Assembly (NCBI GenBank): GCA_040905145.1 | Contig: JBBDSC010000116.1 | Span: forward strand, 1 to 6,505 | Length of the DNA: 6,505 nt | Reading direction: 5' to 3' | Source: DATGMS01 sp040905145 | Lineage (GTDB): Bacteria; Bacteroidota; Bacteroidia; Cytophagales; Cyclobacteriaceae | Shown here: positions 1 through 6,473 of the stretch, piece by piece | How positions within the stretch are numbered: position 1 is the stretch's first letter | Layout of the letters: the number at the start of each line of letters is the position of its first letter | The notes under the pieces: generated by a model | Database searches by the model: none | Seen by the model: the letters and a program-made list of their open reading frames with translations, nothing else | Told to the model about the DNA's origin: nothing | Translations under genes and position numbers: made by a program

Positions 1-301
1 TACAAATTAACACGCTCATTTACAAATAATTGAGATTTAAATGGGTAACCCTATGCTTTTATTTCATTATTGATCCATAAAACCAGGCATGAGAAAAGTT
101 CTCATACATTACTGGGATGAATATTTCCCCTTGTAAAAATCACAGGTAATTACTATTATTCGGATATTTTGGGGGGTCCCAATAATGAAAACAAGAAATG
201 CTCCTGCTGTGAAGCAGGAGCATTAAAAAAATTTGAAATTGACTTATTAAAAAATGGTTTTTACAAACTATGCGTTAATTGAAGTTGGACAGTTTCATTA
301 A
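1..301. other. Intergenic region downstream of the operon
   Basis: No open reading frame with coding character was found on either strand. The stretch holds the terminator hairpin (197-224), a weak AT hairpin (248-263), a 7-bp perfect dyad at 89-105 (ATGAGAA-3-TTCTCAT) and a run of six G at 171-176. No tRNA-like or mobile-element structure is visible. What lies beyond position 1 cannot be judged. Confidence 0.7.
197..224 (-). terminator. Hairpin terminator of the three-gene operon
   Basis: This is a perfect 12-bp inverted repeat (AATGCTCCTGCT / AGCAGGAGCATT) with a 4-base loop. It lies about 77 bases past the stop of the last gene. On the minus strand the stem is followed by TCTTGTTTTCATT, which is T-rich but interrupted. 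On the plus strand it is followed by A residues, so termination of minus-strand transcripts is the better reading. A weaker AT-only hairpin (248-263, 6-bp arms) lies between it and the gene. Confidence 0.65.
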
Positions 302-2305
302 TTACTGCCCATCAAGCGTAAGATTTGGATTTTCTTGTTTAGGCAGATCAATATTTTCATGTTCTTCATAGGCTTTGTTTTCATCAGGAAAGGCGATCAA
401 TATCAATTCACTCCTTCTGTTTATCTGATGCGCTGCATCCGGACAAGGTATCCCATCGCCACAATCGTTTAGTAACTTCTCTTCTCCAAACCACTCAGAT
501 TTAACCCGGGAACGTGCTATGCCGTACTGGTCTAAATAATCCTTAACCTCATTCGCCCTTCTTTTGCTTAATGCTTCATTGTATTCATTGGAAGACCTGG
601 AATCTGCATGGGACCTCACCAAGATATTCAGGAAGGAATAAGTTTCCATTAATTTTGCCACATTCTTCAAGGCGGTTTTTGCATCCGCTCTTAGGCTGGA
701 TTGATCAAGGTTATAGAAGATTAAATCTTCAAAAAAGATGGCCTTATACGGGATCTTTGTCATCACATATTCCTTCTCGATCCGATCTTCCTCTAACTCC
801 TTTGTGGTCAATGTACTATCCTTAATAGGAAAATATCCTTGCTTTTTCAGGACCAACTGAAAATCCTTATCAGGGGAAATATCGGCAAGTATTTTGCCCT
901 TTTCCTTTTGTTGGGTCTGTACCGCCAGCAGATCATCTGTTTGCATCAGCTCTACCAAGAGGCCATCATCAATTAAATTTCCGTCCAAATCACTGACCTT
1001 TCCAATAAAGCGCTTGTGCAAATCCTGAAGTTGATAGATGTCATCCAAGCCGGTTCCGTTTAAGCGATTGGAAGAAAGGTAACTTTTTCCTTCTTCCGTA
1101 CGTTTCATCCCAAAATCATCTTGGGGAGAATTAAAGGGAAGCCCCAAATTGCGGACATGGGAGAAAGTCCCCTGTTCGTGATGGGCATGAAAGATATCCA
1201 AACCACCTAAGCCAACATGTCCATTAGAAGAAAAGTAAAAACCATCCCTGAACATAAAAGGGTCTCTTTCATCTCCCGAAGTGTTTATGGAAGGTCCTAA
1301 ATTGACCGTAGAACCAAAATTGAAATCATTATCATAGGTCACATAGTAAAGGTCATAGCCGCCAAAGCCACCGGATCGGTTGGAAGAAAAATAAATCTTC
1401 TTTTCCTGCTCATCTACAAAAGGATTGATGATCCCATGTTCTATCGGTGAGTTTTCAGGAAAAGACTGGTAATCAATAAATTCGCCTTTCCCGTTGATTG
1501 TACTATAGTATAACTCAGGATAAATGTTATAATTTCTTTTTTTCTTCACCTTGCCCACGTCCCTTGTCAGGGTATAAAACATGATGGGCTTTTCTTCCAT
1601 AAAGAAGGGGTCGGAAAAATGATGGGTTTCCGGCACCAAGGAATAAAGGGAGGTAATTTGTTCATTATCATCCAGTTTATAGATGTTGATGTAATCCCTG
1701 CCTGTCATGTCATATTTGTTGGTACTAAACTTATTTGCTCCATCTATTCTAATGGCTTTTTTTCCGGAAGAGGTTATGCTACCCCTATCTGATGAAAAAT
1801 AGGTGTTTCCCTCTTTGTCAAAAGCGATCCCAAAGTCAGTAAAGGAGGTATTGAAAGCCTCTAAACTGACCAATTCAATGTTTTTGGGATTGGAGTACCA
1901 GGCCATCAGGGAATCCATATTGAAATTGCCCTTTGGGGAATCCCATTTGGGTGAAGCATTCTCCAATGCCGCTTTCACTTCATCCAGATTGTCCGACTGA
2001 TGGGTGGCGAAAATATAATTGGAAAAATCATCTGAGGTGGATTCCTCAAAATTGACCACCAGCTTCCACCATTTATAAGCCTCTTTATAAGAAGACAGCC
2101 ATTCATAGGATTCCGCAGCCCCTTTTGCAGCCCGGTAGGTTGCTTTTTTTTCATAGGCCTTTTCATATCCTCTAGCCGCTTCCATAAAATTGGACAACTC
2201 GAATTGTTTGTCTGCATAACGGAATTTGGCACTTTGTCCTACCACATTAGTAATGGATAAGGACATTAAACAGCAAGTAATGAATAATGTAAAAATCTTT
2301 TTCAT
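302..2305 (-). CDS. PorE-like OmpA family protein (TPR, PD40 beta-propeller, regulatory-fold domain, OmpA C-terminal)
   Basis: 667 residues, probably periplasmic and anchoring the export partner to peptidoglycan. The signal peptide ends near VVG|Q (residues 21-24). TPR-like helices span about 26-115 (FMEAARGYEKAYEK and EAYKWWK). A PD40/WD40-type propeller spans about 146-428, with blade motifs YFSSDRG (169), IYFSSNRSGGFGGYDLY (304), YFSSNGHVGLGGLDIF (357) and YLSSNRLNGTGLDDIY (409). A carboxypeptidase-regulatory-like fold lies at about 432-493, and an OmpA domain at about 524-640. The OmpA domain keeps the two residues that bind diaminopimelate in Pal/OmpA: D568 (HAD) and R583 (YNEALSKRRA). 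It also has a cysteine pair at C615/C621. This domain order matches the T9SS protein PorE, but no lipobox is evident, so it may be soluble rather than a lipoprotein. A start at 2317 would overlap the upstream gene by 10 bases; the ATG at 2305, two bases after that stop, fits the leader better. Confidence 0.92.
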   Translation of the reverse strand: MKKIFTLFITCCLMSLSITNVVGQSAKFRYADKQFELSNFMEAARGYEKAYEKKATYRAAKGAAESYEWLSSYKEAYKWWKLVVNFEESTSDDFSNYIFATHQSDNLDEVKAALENASPKWDSPKGNFNMDSLMAWYSNPKNIELVSLEAFNTSFTDFGIAFDKEGNTYFSSDRGSITSSGKKAIRIDGANKFSTNKYDMTGRDYINIYKLDDNEQITSLYSLVPETHHFSDPFFMEEKPIMFYTLTRDVGKVKKKRNYNIYPELYYSTINGKGEFIDYQSFPENSPIEHGIINPFVDEQEKKIYFSSNRSGGFGGYDLYYVTYDNDFNFGSTVNLGPSINTSGDERDPFMFRDGFYFSSNGHVGLGGLDIFHAHHEQGTFSHVRNLGLPFNSPQDDFGMKRTEEGKSYLSSNRLNGTGLDDIYQLQDLHKRFIGKVSDLDGNLIDDGLLVELMQTDDLLAVQTQQKEKGKILADISPDKDFQLVLKKQGYFPIKDSTLTTKELEEDRIEKEYVMTKIPYKAIFFEDLIFYNLDQSSLRADAKTALKNVAKLMETYSFLNILVRSHADSRSSNEYNEALSKRRANEVKDYLDQYGIARSRVKSEWFGEEKLLNDCGDGIPCPDAAHQINRRSELILIAFPDENKAYEEHENIDLPKQENPNLTLDGQ

Positions 2306-2307
2306 AT

Positions 2308-3282
2308 CTAGAACCATCTGGGGTTTTTCATGCGAACATTTCTTGGGGCAATATAATAGCCCACTGATAATTCATGGGAATTGTTTCTTGTATTGGTCAG
2401 GGCATTCATGTTATGGTCATAGGCATATCCAAACCTTAAATTGTCAGTGACAAATATTTCGACAATCATCGCTACCGAATTCCTGTTGGAGAGCTTGTTT
2501 TGATGTTCGTCTCCATTGATATTTAAATTGGACCGGTAAGAGGCACCTAGCCCTAATCGCTCCATGAATAAAAACATTCCGTTCACATCAAAGTTGGAGA
2601 TGCCCTGCCGCTCTTTTCTGATCAAAACAGAAGGTTTAAACTGGATATCATCAGACAAGGGCAACAGAACCCCTGCCGTCAGGTAAAAATGCAAATGATG
2701 ATAGGCCAAGGCCATATCCTCTTTCTCCAGACTCTTTTTCCCAACAAGGTTATAGGCACTCAAACCTGCATAAAACCTTGGGGTATGATAAAATATTCCT
2801 GTATTGATATTGGGGGTAAAAAGGCTAATCCTTCCCTCTGGAATATTAACATCATCGAAATCATTGGGGTTGAGCATAGAACCATCAATGGCATATTCCG
2901 AGACTCCAGCGCTTACCCCTAAGCCTAAGAAGGATTCATTTCCTGTCTGAATGCGATAGGCATAAGTCAAAAGCGCCGAGGATGTTCGGGCAGGTCCCAA
3001 TTGGTCCGTAAGGATAGAGGCACCAAAGCCCATTAAGCCTTCATTGGCACTTAAATCGGCCGTAACAGTCAGCGTCTTAGGTGCGCCGGGAAAATTGACC
3101 CATTGGCTTCTATAGGTGGATTGGATATAAGGCTCCCCCTTGTAACCGGCATATCCTGGATTAATATGCAATCCATTGAACATGTATTGGCTAAACTGTG
3201 GAAGTTGTTGGCCATGGCCCTCTCCTATAGACCAAATAGCCAGAAGAAGGTTTATCCCTAATATTTTAAAAATGCTTTTCAT
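2308..3282 (-). CDS. PorP/SprF family type IX secretion membrane protein
   Basis: 324 residues, an outer-membrane beta-barrel of the PorP/SprF family. In Flavobacterium johnsoniae, SprF is needed for surface delivery of SprB, the classic type B sorting-domain cargo, so this protein is the likely partner of the preceding gene's product. A signal peptide covers about residues 1-24 (core ILGINLLLAIWS, then GHG|QQ). Family hallmarks are QLPQFSQYMFNGLHINPGYAG-like residues at 26-46, YRSQWVNFPGAPKT at 57-70, LGLGVSAG at 119-126, and GYAYDHNMNALTNTRNNSHE near 285-304. The protein ends in PRWF. Length is normal for the family. The start at 3282 was chosen because it opens directly into a signal peptide and lies 7 bases after the upstream stop. 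A longer in-frame start at 3336 would add 18 charged residues before the leader and overlap the previous gene, so it is unlikely. The exact paralogue cannot be named, so no symbol is given. Confidence 0.93.
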   Translation of the reverse strand: MKSIFKILGINLLLAIWSIGEGHGQQLPQFSQYMFNGLHINPGYAGYKGEPYIQSTYRSQWVNFPGAPKTLTVTADLSANEGLMGFGASILTDQLGPARTSSALLTYAYRIQTGNESFLGLGVSAGVSEYAIDGSMLNPNDFDDVNIPEGRISLFTPNINTGIFYHTPRFYAGLSAYNLVGKKSLEKEDMALAYHHLHFYLTAGVLLPLSDDIQFKPSVLIRKERQGISNFDVNGMFLFMERLGLGASYRSNLNINGDEHQNKLSNRNSVAMIVEIFVTDNLRFGYAYDHNMNALTNTRNNSHELSVGYYIAPRNVRMKNPRWF

Positions 3283-3289
3283 GTGTTTA

Positions 3290-5980
3290 TTAATTTTTAA
3301 TGACTTGAATCCAACCTTGGAAGGTTTGCTCTTCACCTTTACTGTCTGTCACTTCCAATACATAAAAGTATGATCCTGAACTTAAGCCATCGGCTGTCCA
3401 GTTATTTCTGTAGTTTTCTGCTTCAAAAACATGATCCCCCCACCTGTTGAAAATCACCAATTTGTTGTGGGCAAACCGATCAACTCCCTTTATCACAAAT
3501 TGATCATTTTTATTGTCCTTGAGACTTGGGGTAATGACGTTTGGGATAAAGAAGGCCAATACTTCATTGTCATCTTGGTCCATATTATCAGAGGGTTTAA
3601 GTTCCTCGTCCTGAGGGGTAGTTACTTCTACTTGATTGATTTTTGGTCCAAGTTGATCTGCCCTTACGATAAGGGTAATAGTCAGGGACTGCCCAGCAGG
3701 GAAGTTGGCCACTGTCCAGGTGATATTACTGCCATCGACAGAAGGCATGGCTTCTATTTGATTGGAAGAAGCGGTACTTGTGGTATTGATATAAGAGAGT
3801 CCTTCTGGTAAATTATCAGTGATCACTACCTCTGAAGCGTCCGTATCTCCATTGTTTTCTACTTGTATTTCATATTCAAACTCATTTCCCTGATAGATTT
3901 CAGTACCAAAGGAGGTTTTTGTGATGCTCAGATCAACTGATTTTGAAAAGATGGTCACGGTTTCGGCCGATTCAATGATTTGGTAATCACCGGATTTTAC
4001 CGTTACCCTGTTGATGGCTTCTCCTATGGATATGGCCATAGCTTCAATGGCTATGGCAACTGTTTCACCCGGTGCCATGACCGGTATACTCCAGCTGTTT
4101 TCTCCTGAGGGAGATGGAGAGCCGGAAATAAACATTAGCTCCTCGGGGAGCGGGTCTTCTACGATGATATCCGTTACGTCAAATGAACTGTTGTTGGTCA
4201 AGGTGACGGTATAGGTAAGCATATCCCCTACAGCTACTTTTGTTTTATCTACTGTTTTTACCAGTTTTATTAAAATTGGTCCTACAGTGTTTTCAAGGAC
4301 CGTGAATCTTACCTCAGCATGATCTTCGTTTTCTTGATTAAGTTTCTCAGATAATTTATAAATCAAGACATATTCCCCTGGGGCTGGCCTCTGAGGCAGT
4401 TTGAGCGATCCGTTTTCCTCTACAATCAAATCTGTCAATCCATCAGTATCCGTAAATTCGAAATCTACCTTTTTGGGACTGACGGGATTACCATTTATTA
4501 GATCGTTTAAAAGAATATTGCCAATAGTTCCGCTCTGTTTATAGGTGCCAAAATTATCATCGACAGCTTCCAATTTGGTAACTTCCAAATAAACCTTAAC
4601 AATGGCAGTATCACATTTTGTCGCATCTGCCCTATCACAAATTTGGTAGGTCAGTTGATATACCCCTGGTTCAGCCCCTGCTGCCACATCCACGCTTCCA
4701 TCTGGATTCAGCGCTAGTACGTCGTTTGTGTTATTGGTAATTTCAGATAAGATGATATTCTCAAGGGTGGCCGGTTCGCCATTTAGGAGGTCATTGTCCA
4801 AAACATTGACCACGGCATCAGCGCCATTAATGGTGTGGGATCCACCATTGTCATCATTTGCTTCAGGCATTTGTTCAAATACCCGCACTGTTACGATTGC
4901 CTGATCAGATTCCCCTCCCACCCGATCAGTAATTTGATAGGTCATGGTATAGGTTCCGGGAGGGGTACCCGCTGGAACGCCAACCGTTCCTTCTTCATTG
5001 AATGTTAAGGTGTTTTCGGGAAATGGTGTTACCACAGAAAGTTCCACATCAAAAGGTTTAACAGGCGCCCCATTAAGTTCATCATTGTCAAAAACATTCA
5101 GCACTGCATCAGCTCCGTTTAGATTGCTGATCGGCCCTGCATGGTCTGGTGCTGCGGCCATTGAGCCAACAAAAAAGATCAGTTTGCCATCTGGTTCGTT
5201 TATACTCACAATACTTACTCCATTGATTGGAAGGAAGGTATCAAAAAGAGAAGCTGAAAAAACAATTAACCATTGCTTTTGTAAAGGAACATCTGTAGGA
5301 TGATTTACGCCTGTGTTCCATTGATAACCCCGAATTTGGACAGTATTCGCTCCTGGAATTGGCTTTCCATCAGCCCCTAACGGTACAAGATCTACTGATG
5401 AGTTTCCATTTCTTTCTGAAAACATGATATAGCCAGAGTTTGGAAGTTGATATTTCAAATCCACAAAGGTTTCCCCGCTGGGAATAGAAGGCTGGCTGCC
5501 AATGCTCCAATAAGAACGTAAATCAGGTGTAGAGACCACCTTTACAAGGTTGGGAATGAATTCCGAGTCCATGTGTCCTACTGAGGAATTGGTGGAATTA
5601 ATAACCGCTACACTGTGTCCTTCTATTTGCTCGGTACCAAGCACAGGGTTAGGATTTACTATCTCCGGGATCCTTGTCGTCGCAAATAATTCTTTCCCAT
5701 TTTCCAATACTACTGATTGGATAAGTACAGGTTCATCAGTAGGTGGGGGGTTGGTATTTCCTGTAGGGTCCTGCTGTTGTATTAATTTTGAACCTACCGT
5801 AAGGTTAACCTTGGAAATATTGACGTTGTTCTCCGATCCCGTGACTGTAATCGTTTGAGCAGAAACAAATTGGGTCAAGAGTAGAAAAGCTAATAGAAGG
5901 AGGAAATAAATCCGAATATTGCTTTTAGGACAATACCACTTCAAAAAGATTGGATTTTTCATAAATAAAATTTTGTTCAT
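3290..5980 (-). CDS. T9SS type B cargo: large surface protein with Ig-like repeats, DUF11 domains and gliding-motility C-terminal sorting domain
   Basis: 896 residues. It is probably exported to the cell surface by the type IX secretion system as an adhesin-like protein; the ligand is unknown. Residues 1-41 form a signal peptide with hydrophobic core IYFLLLLAFLLL and cleavage near VSA|Q. Residues 43-275 are an unrecognised, beta-rich-looking region. Three related Ig-like repeats follow (about 275-368, 371-465, 468-562), then two DUF11 domains (about 565-678 and 681-805, with NNSSFDVTDIIVEDPLPEEL and NNGDTDASEVVITDNLPEGL). Residues 810-896 match the type B sorting domain (CHU_C / gliding_CTERM): IPNVITPS, IFNRWG, NNW, GSYFYV and a final GW-I. 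It is the first gene of a three-gene operon. No Shine-Dalgarno is visible. An in-frame ATG at 5962 (MKNPIFLKW) is an equally good start and gives a more typical leader. The only cysteines after the signal peptide are C448 and C456. The family and export call is secure; the adhesin role is inference. Confidence 0.93.
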   Translation of the reverse strand: MNKILFMKNPIFLKWYCPKSNIRIYFLLLLAFLLLTQFVSAQTITVTGSENNVNISKVNLTVGSKLIQQQDPTGNTNPPPTDEPVLIQSVVLENGKELFATTRIPEIVNPNPVLGTEQIEGHSVAVINSTNSSVGHMDSEFIPNLVKVVSTPDLRSYWSIGSQPSIPSGETFVDLKYQLPNSGYIMFSERNGNSSVDLVPLGADGKPIPGANTVQIRGYQWNTGVNHPTDVPLQKQWLIVFSASLFDTFLPINGVSIVSINEPDGKLIFFVGSMAAAPDHAGPISNLNGADAVLNVFDNDELNGAPVKPFDVELSVVTPFPENTLTFNEEGTVGVPAGTPPGTYTMTYQITDRVGGESDQAIVTVRVFEQMPEANDDNGGSHTINGADAVVNVLDNDLLNGEPATLENIILSEITNNTNDVLALNPDGSVDVAAGAEPGVYQLTYQICDRADATKCDTAIVKVYLEVTKLEAVDDNFGTYKQSGTIGNILLNDLINGNPVSPKKVDFEFTDTDGLTDLIVEENGSLKLPQRPAPGEYVLIYKLSEKLNQENEDHAEVRFTVLENTVGPILIKLVKTVDKTKVAVGDMLTYTVTLTNNSSFDVTDIIVEDPLPEELMFISGSPSPSGENSWSIPVMAPGETVAIAIEAMAISIGEAINRVTVKSGDYQIIESAETVTIFSKSVDLSITKTSFGTEIYQGNEFEYEIQVENNGDTDASEVVITDNLPEGLSYINTTSTASSNQIEAMPSVDGSNITWTVANFPAGQSLTITLIVRADQLGPKINQVEVTTPQDEELKPSDNMDQDDNEVLAFFIPNVITPSLKDNKNDQFVIKGVDRFAHNKLVIFNRWGDHVFEAENYRNNWTADGLSSGSYFYVLEVTDSKGEEQTFQGWIQVIKN
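3293..3559 (-). other. Type B T9SS C-terminal sorting domain (CHU_C-like), coding segment
   Basis: This segment encodes residues 808-896 of the surface protein. It carries the conserved pattern of the gliding-motility-associated domain: FIPNVITPS, a short loop with DQFVIKG, LVIFNRWGDHVFEAENY, NNW-ADG, SGSYFYVLEV, and a final strand ending GWIQVIKN. An Asp/Asn-rich linker (about residues 797-806) separates it from the second DUF11 domain. Type B domains direct T9SS export and are linked to PorP/SprF partners, which fits the next gene. Confidence 0.88.
4295..5158 (-). repeat. Three tandem Ig-like repeats (about 94 residues each) within the surface protein
   Basis: The repeats occupy about 4877-5158, 4586-4870 and 4295-4579. 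Repeats 1 and 2 share NGADAV-NV-DND-LNG at the start, a G-V-VPAG / V-DVAAG turn, and PGTYTMTYQITDR / PGVYQLTYQICDR near the end. Repeat 3 is more diverged (GTIGNILLNDLINGNPV, then PGEYVLIYKLSEK). Repeats 1 and 2 are also visibly similar at DNA level around the DND-LNG segment, while repeat 3 is recognisable mainly as protein. This looks like an old tandem duplication, not a recent one. Such repeats are common stalks in secreted Bacteroidota proteins; a spacer role here is inference. Confidence 0.8.
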
Positions 5981-6046
5981 AAAGAAGGATAAAAGTTTTC
6001 AAAAATAATTTTAACCGAGAGAGGCGAAAAGACTGATTACTTAGAT

Positions 6047-6078
6047 CAAATAAACTTCTAGCTTACAAGGGAATCAAA
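6047..6078 (-). promoter_or_regulatory. Candidate Bacteroidota-type promoter for the operon
   Basis: On the minus strand, TTTG (6075-6078) is followed after 20 bases by TTTATTTG (6047-6054). The second box matches the Bacteroidota -7 consensus TAnnTTTG at all but one base, and the spacing fits the -33/-7 arrangement. Transcription would begin near 6040, giving a leader of about 60 nt before the ATG at 5980. This is a match by eye in AT-rich DNA, where chance hits are common. Confidence 0.35.
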
Positions 6079-6145
6079 TTAGGTTTTAACTCTATTTTCT
6101 TTTGGGAAAATATATTAACTATAAACTCATTACATATTACTTCCT

Positions 6146-6153
6146 CAAACATA
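6146..6153 (-). promoter_or_regulatory. Alternative -7 box (TATGTTTG) upstream of the operon
   Basis: Read on the minus strand this is a full match to the Bacteroidota -7 consensus TAnnTTTG. No TTTG lies at the expected distance upstream, so half of the promoter is missing. If used, it would give a leader of about 160 nt. It competes with the candidate at 6047-6078; both could be real, or only one. Confidence 0.22.
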
Positions 6154-6260
6154 CTAATTTTTGTTGTTTAAATAACTAAAATTGTATTTAAAAATAAAAA
6201 TTAATTTTTTTATTCCAAGAGTTCATTAAAAATCAATGATTAAGATGTATAAAAATCAGC

Positions 6261-6280
6261 TTGGCAATTTAAATTTGCAA
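6261..6280. repeat. 20-bp imperfect palindrome
   Basis: Half-sites TTGGCAATTT and AAATTTGCAA abut and are complementary at 8 of 10 positions, with two adjacent mismatches. It could be a regulator-binding dyad or part of a structured RNA. It lies about 280 bases upstream of the operon's start, far for a repressor site. No regulator can be named. Confidence 0.35.
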
Positions 6281-6281
6281 C

Positions 6282-6378
6282 GGGCATTTCCTCCAAAAAA
6301 ATATCTTATTCTACCTTTGATTTTTGTTAGGAGGATCTCCCTGGGAAGTCGGAAAGTAGATATAGTGAAGAAATGCCC
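6282..6378. repeat. Nested inverted repeats, possible structured RNA segment
   Basis: GGGCATTTC (6282-6290) and GAAATGCCC (6370-6378) are perfectly complementary over 9 bp. Inside them, ATATCT (6301-6306) pairs with AGATAT (6358-6363), and GGAG (6330-6333) pairs with CTCC (6337-6340) at the tip. The nesting would allow one long interrupted stem on either strand. An alternative pairing also exists (CGGAAAGTA near 6350 with TACTTCCG at 6383-6390). There is no match to an RNA family I know, and short pairings can arise by chance. Confidence 0.3.
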
Positions 6379-6440
6379 CATGTACTTCCGCTCAAGCAAA
6401 GGCTTGAATATGATCAGGGAATTCCCCGAGATAAAATTGG

Positions 6441-6473
6441 GTCAGGCCTCCCCGTTTGGCGGGAGAGGCTGAC
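6441..6473. terminator. Strong GC-rich hairpin, possible terminator of a neighbouring transcript
   Basis: The arms pair as GTCA/TGAC, GCCTC/GAGGC and CCCG/CGGG, with a one-base bulge on each side and the loop TTTGG: 13 pairs in total. Neither strand has a clean T-run after the stem. The minus strand continues CCAATTTTATC and the plus strand CTCTAAAAAAATTTT. It could end a minus-strand gene entering from beyond position 6505, or be a dispersed intergenic hairpin. The hairpin itself is clear; the role is uncertain. Confidence 0.4.

Noticed and set aside
171..180. G-run followed by TCCC near the left edge
   Set aside because: A single homopolymer run without a partner motif. It does not form a quadruplex pattern, and no slippage-regulated gene is present.
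571..825. Plus-strand frames opposite the OmpA-like gene and other short plus-strand frames at 2226-2450, 3431-3811 and 4998-5858
   Set aside because: All are antisense shadows of well-supported minus-strand genes, and none shows a leader, domain or promoter of its own.
3283..3336. Longer N-terminus for the PorP/SprF gene starting at 3336
   Set aside because: It would place 18 mostly charged residues before a normal signal peptide and overlap the upstream gene. The ATG at 3282 fits the family and the junction.
4035..4057. 8-bp perfect inverted repeat GCCATAGC / GCTATGGC inside the surface protein gene
   Set aside because: It is explained by the coded Ala-Ile-Ala-Ile-Glu-Ala-Met-Ala run in the DUF11 domain and has no regulatory context.
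4011..4214. Plus-strand Met/Ala-rich frame opposite the surface protein
   Set aside because: It lies wholly antisense to a DUF11 domain with strong protein homology features. The Met-Ala pattern is the complement of Ala-Ile codons.
4295..5158. Tandem repeats considered as a CRISPR or DNA-level satellite array
   Set aside because: The units are about 94 codons, in frame, and conserved at protein level with drifted DNA. They are domain repeats inside a gene.
6250..6440. Minus-strand open stretch across the intergenic region (a TGA-bounded frame of about 60 codons)
   Set aside because: The only ATG leaves about 43 residues with no leader, domain or initiation context. There is no evidence of coding.
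6236..6472. Plus-strand frame of 78 codons beginning MIKMYKNQL
   Set aside because: No recognisable domain, an odd composition, and its last codons are simply the hairpin at 6441-6473 read through. Its stop lies inside the stem. A chance frame is more likely than a gene.
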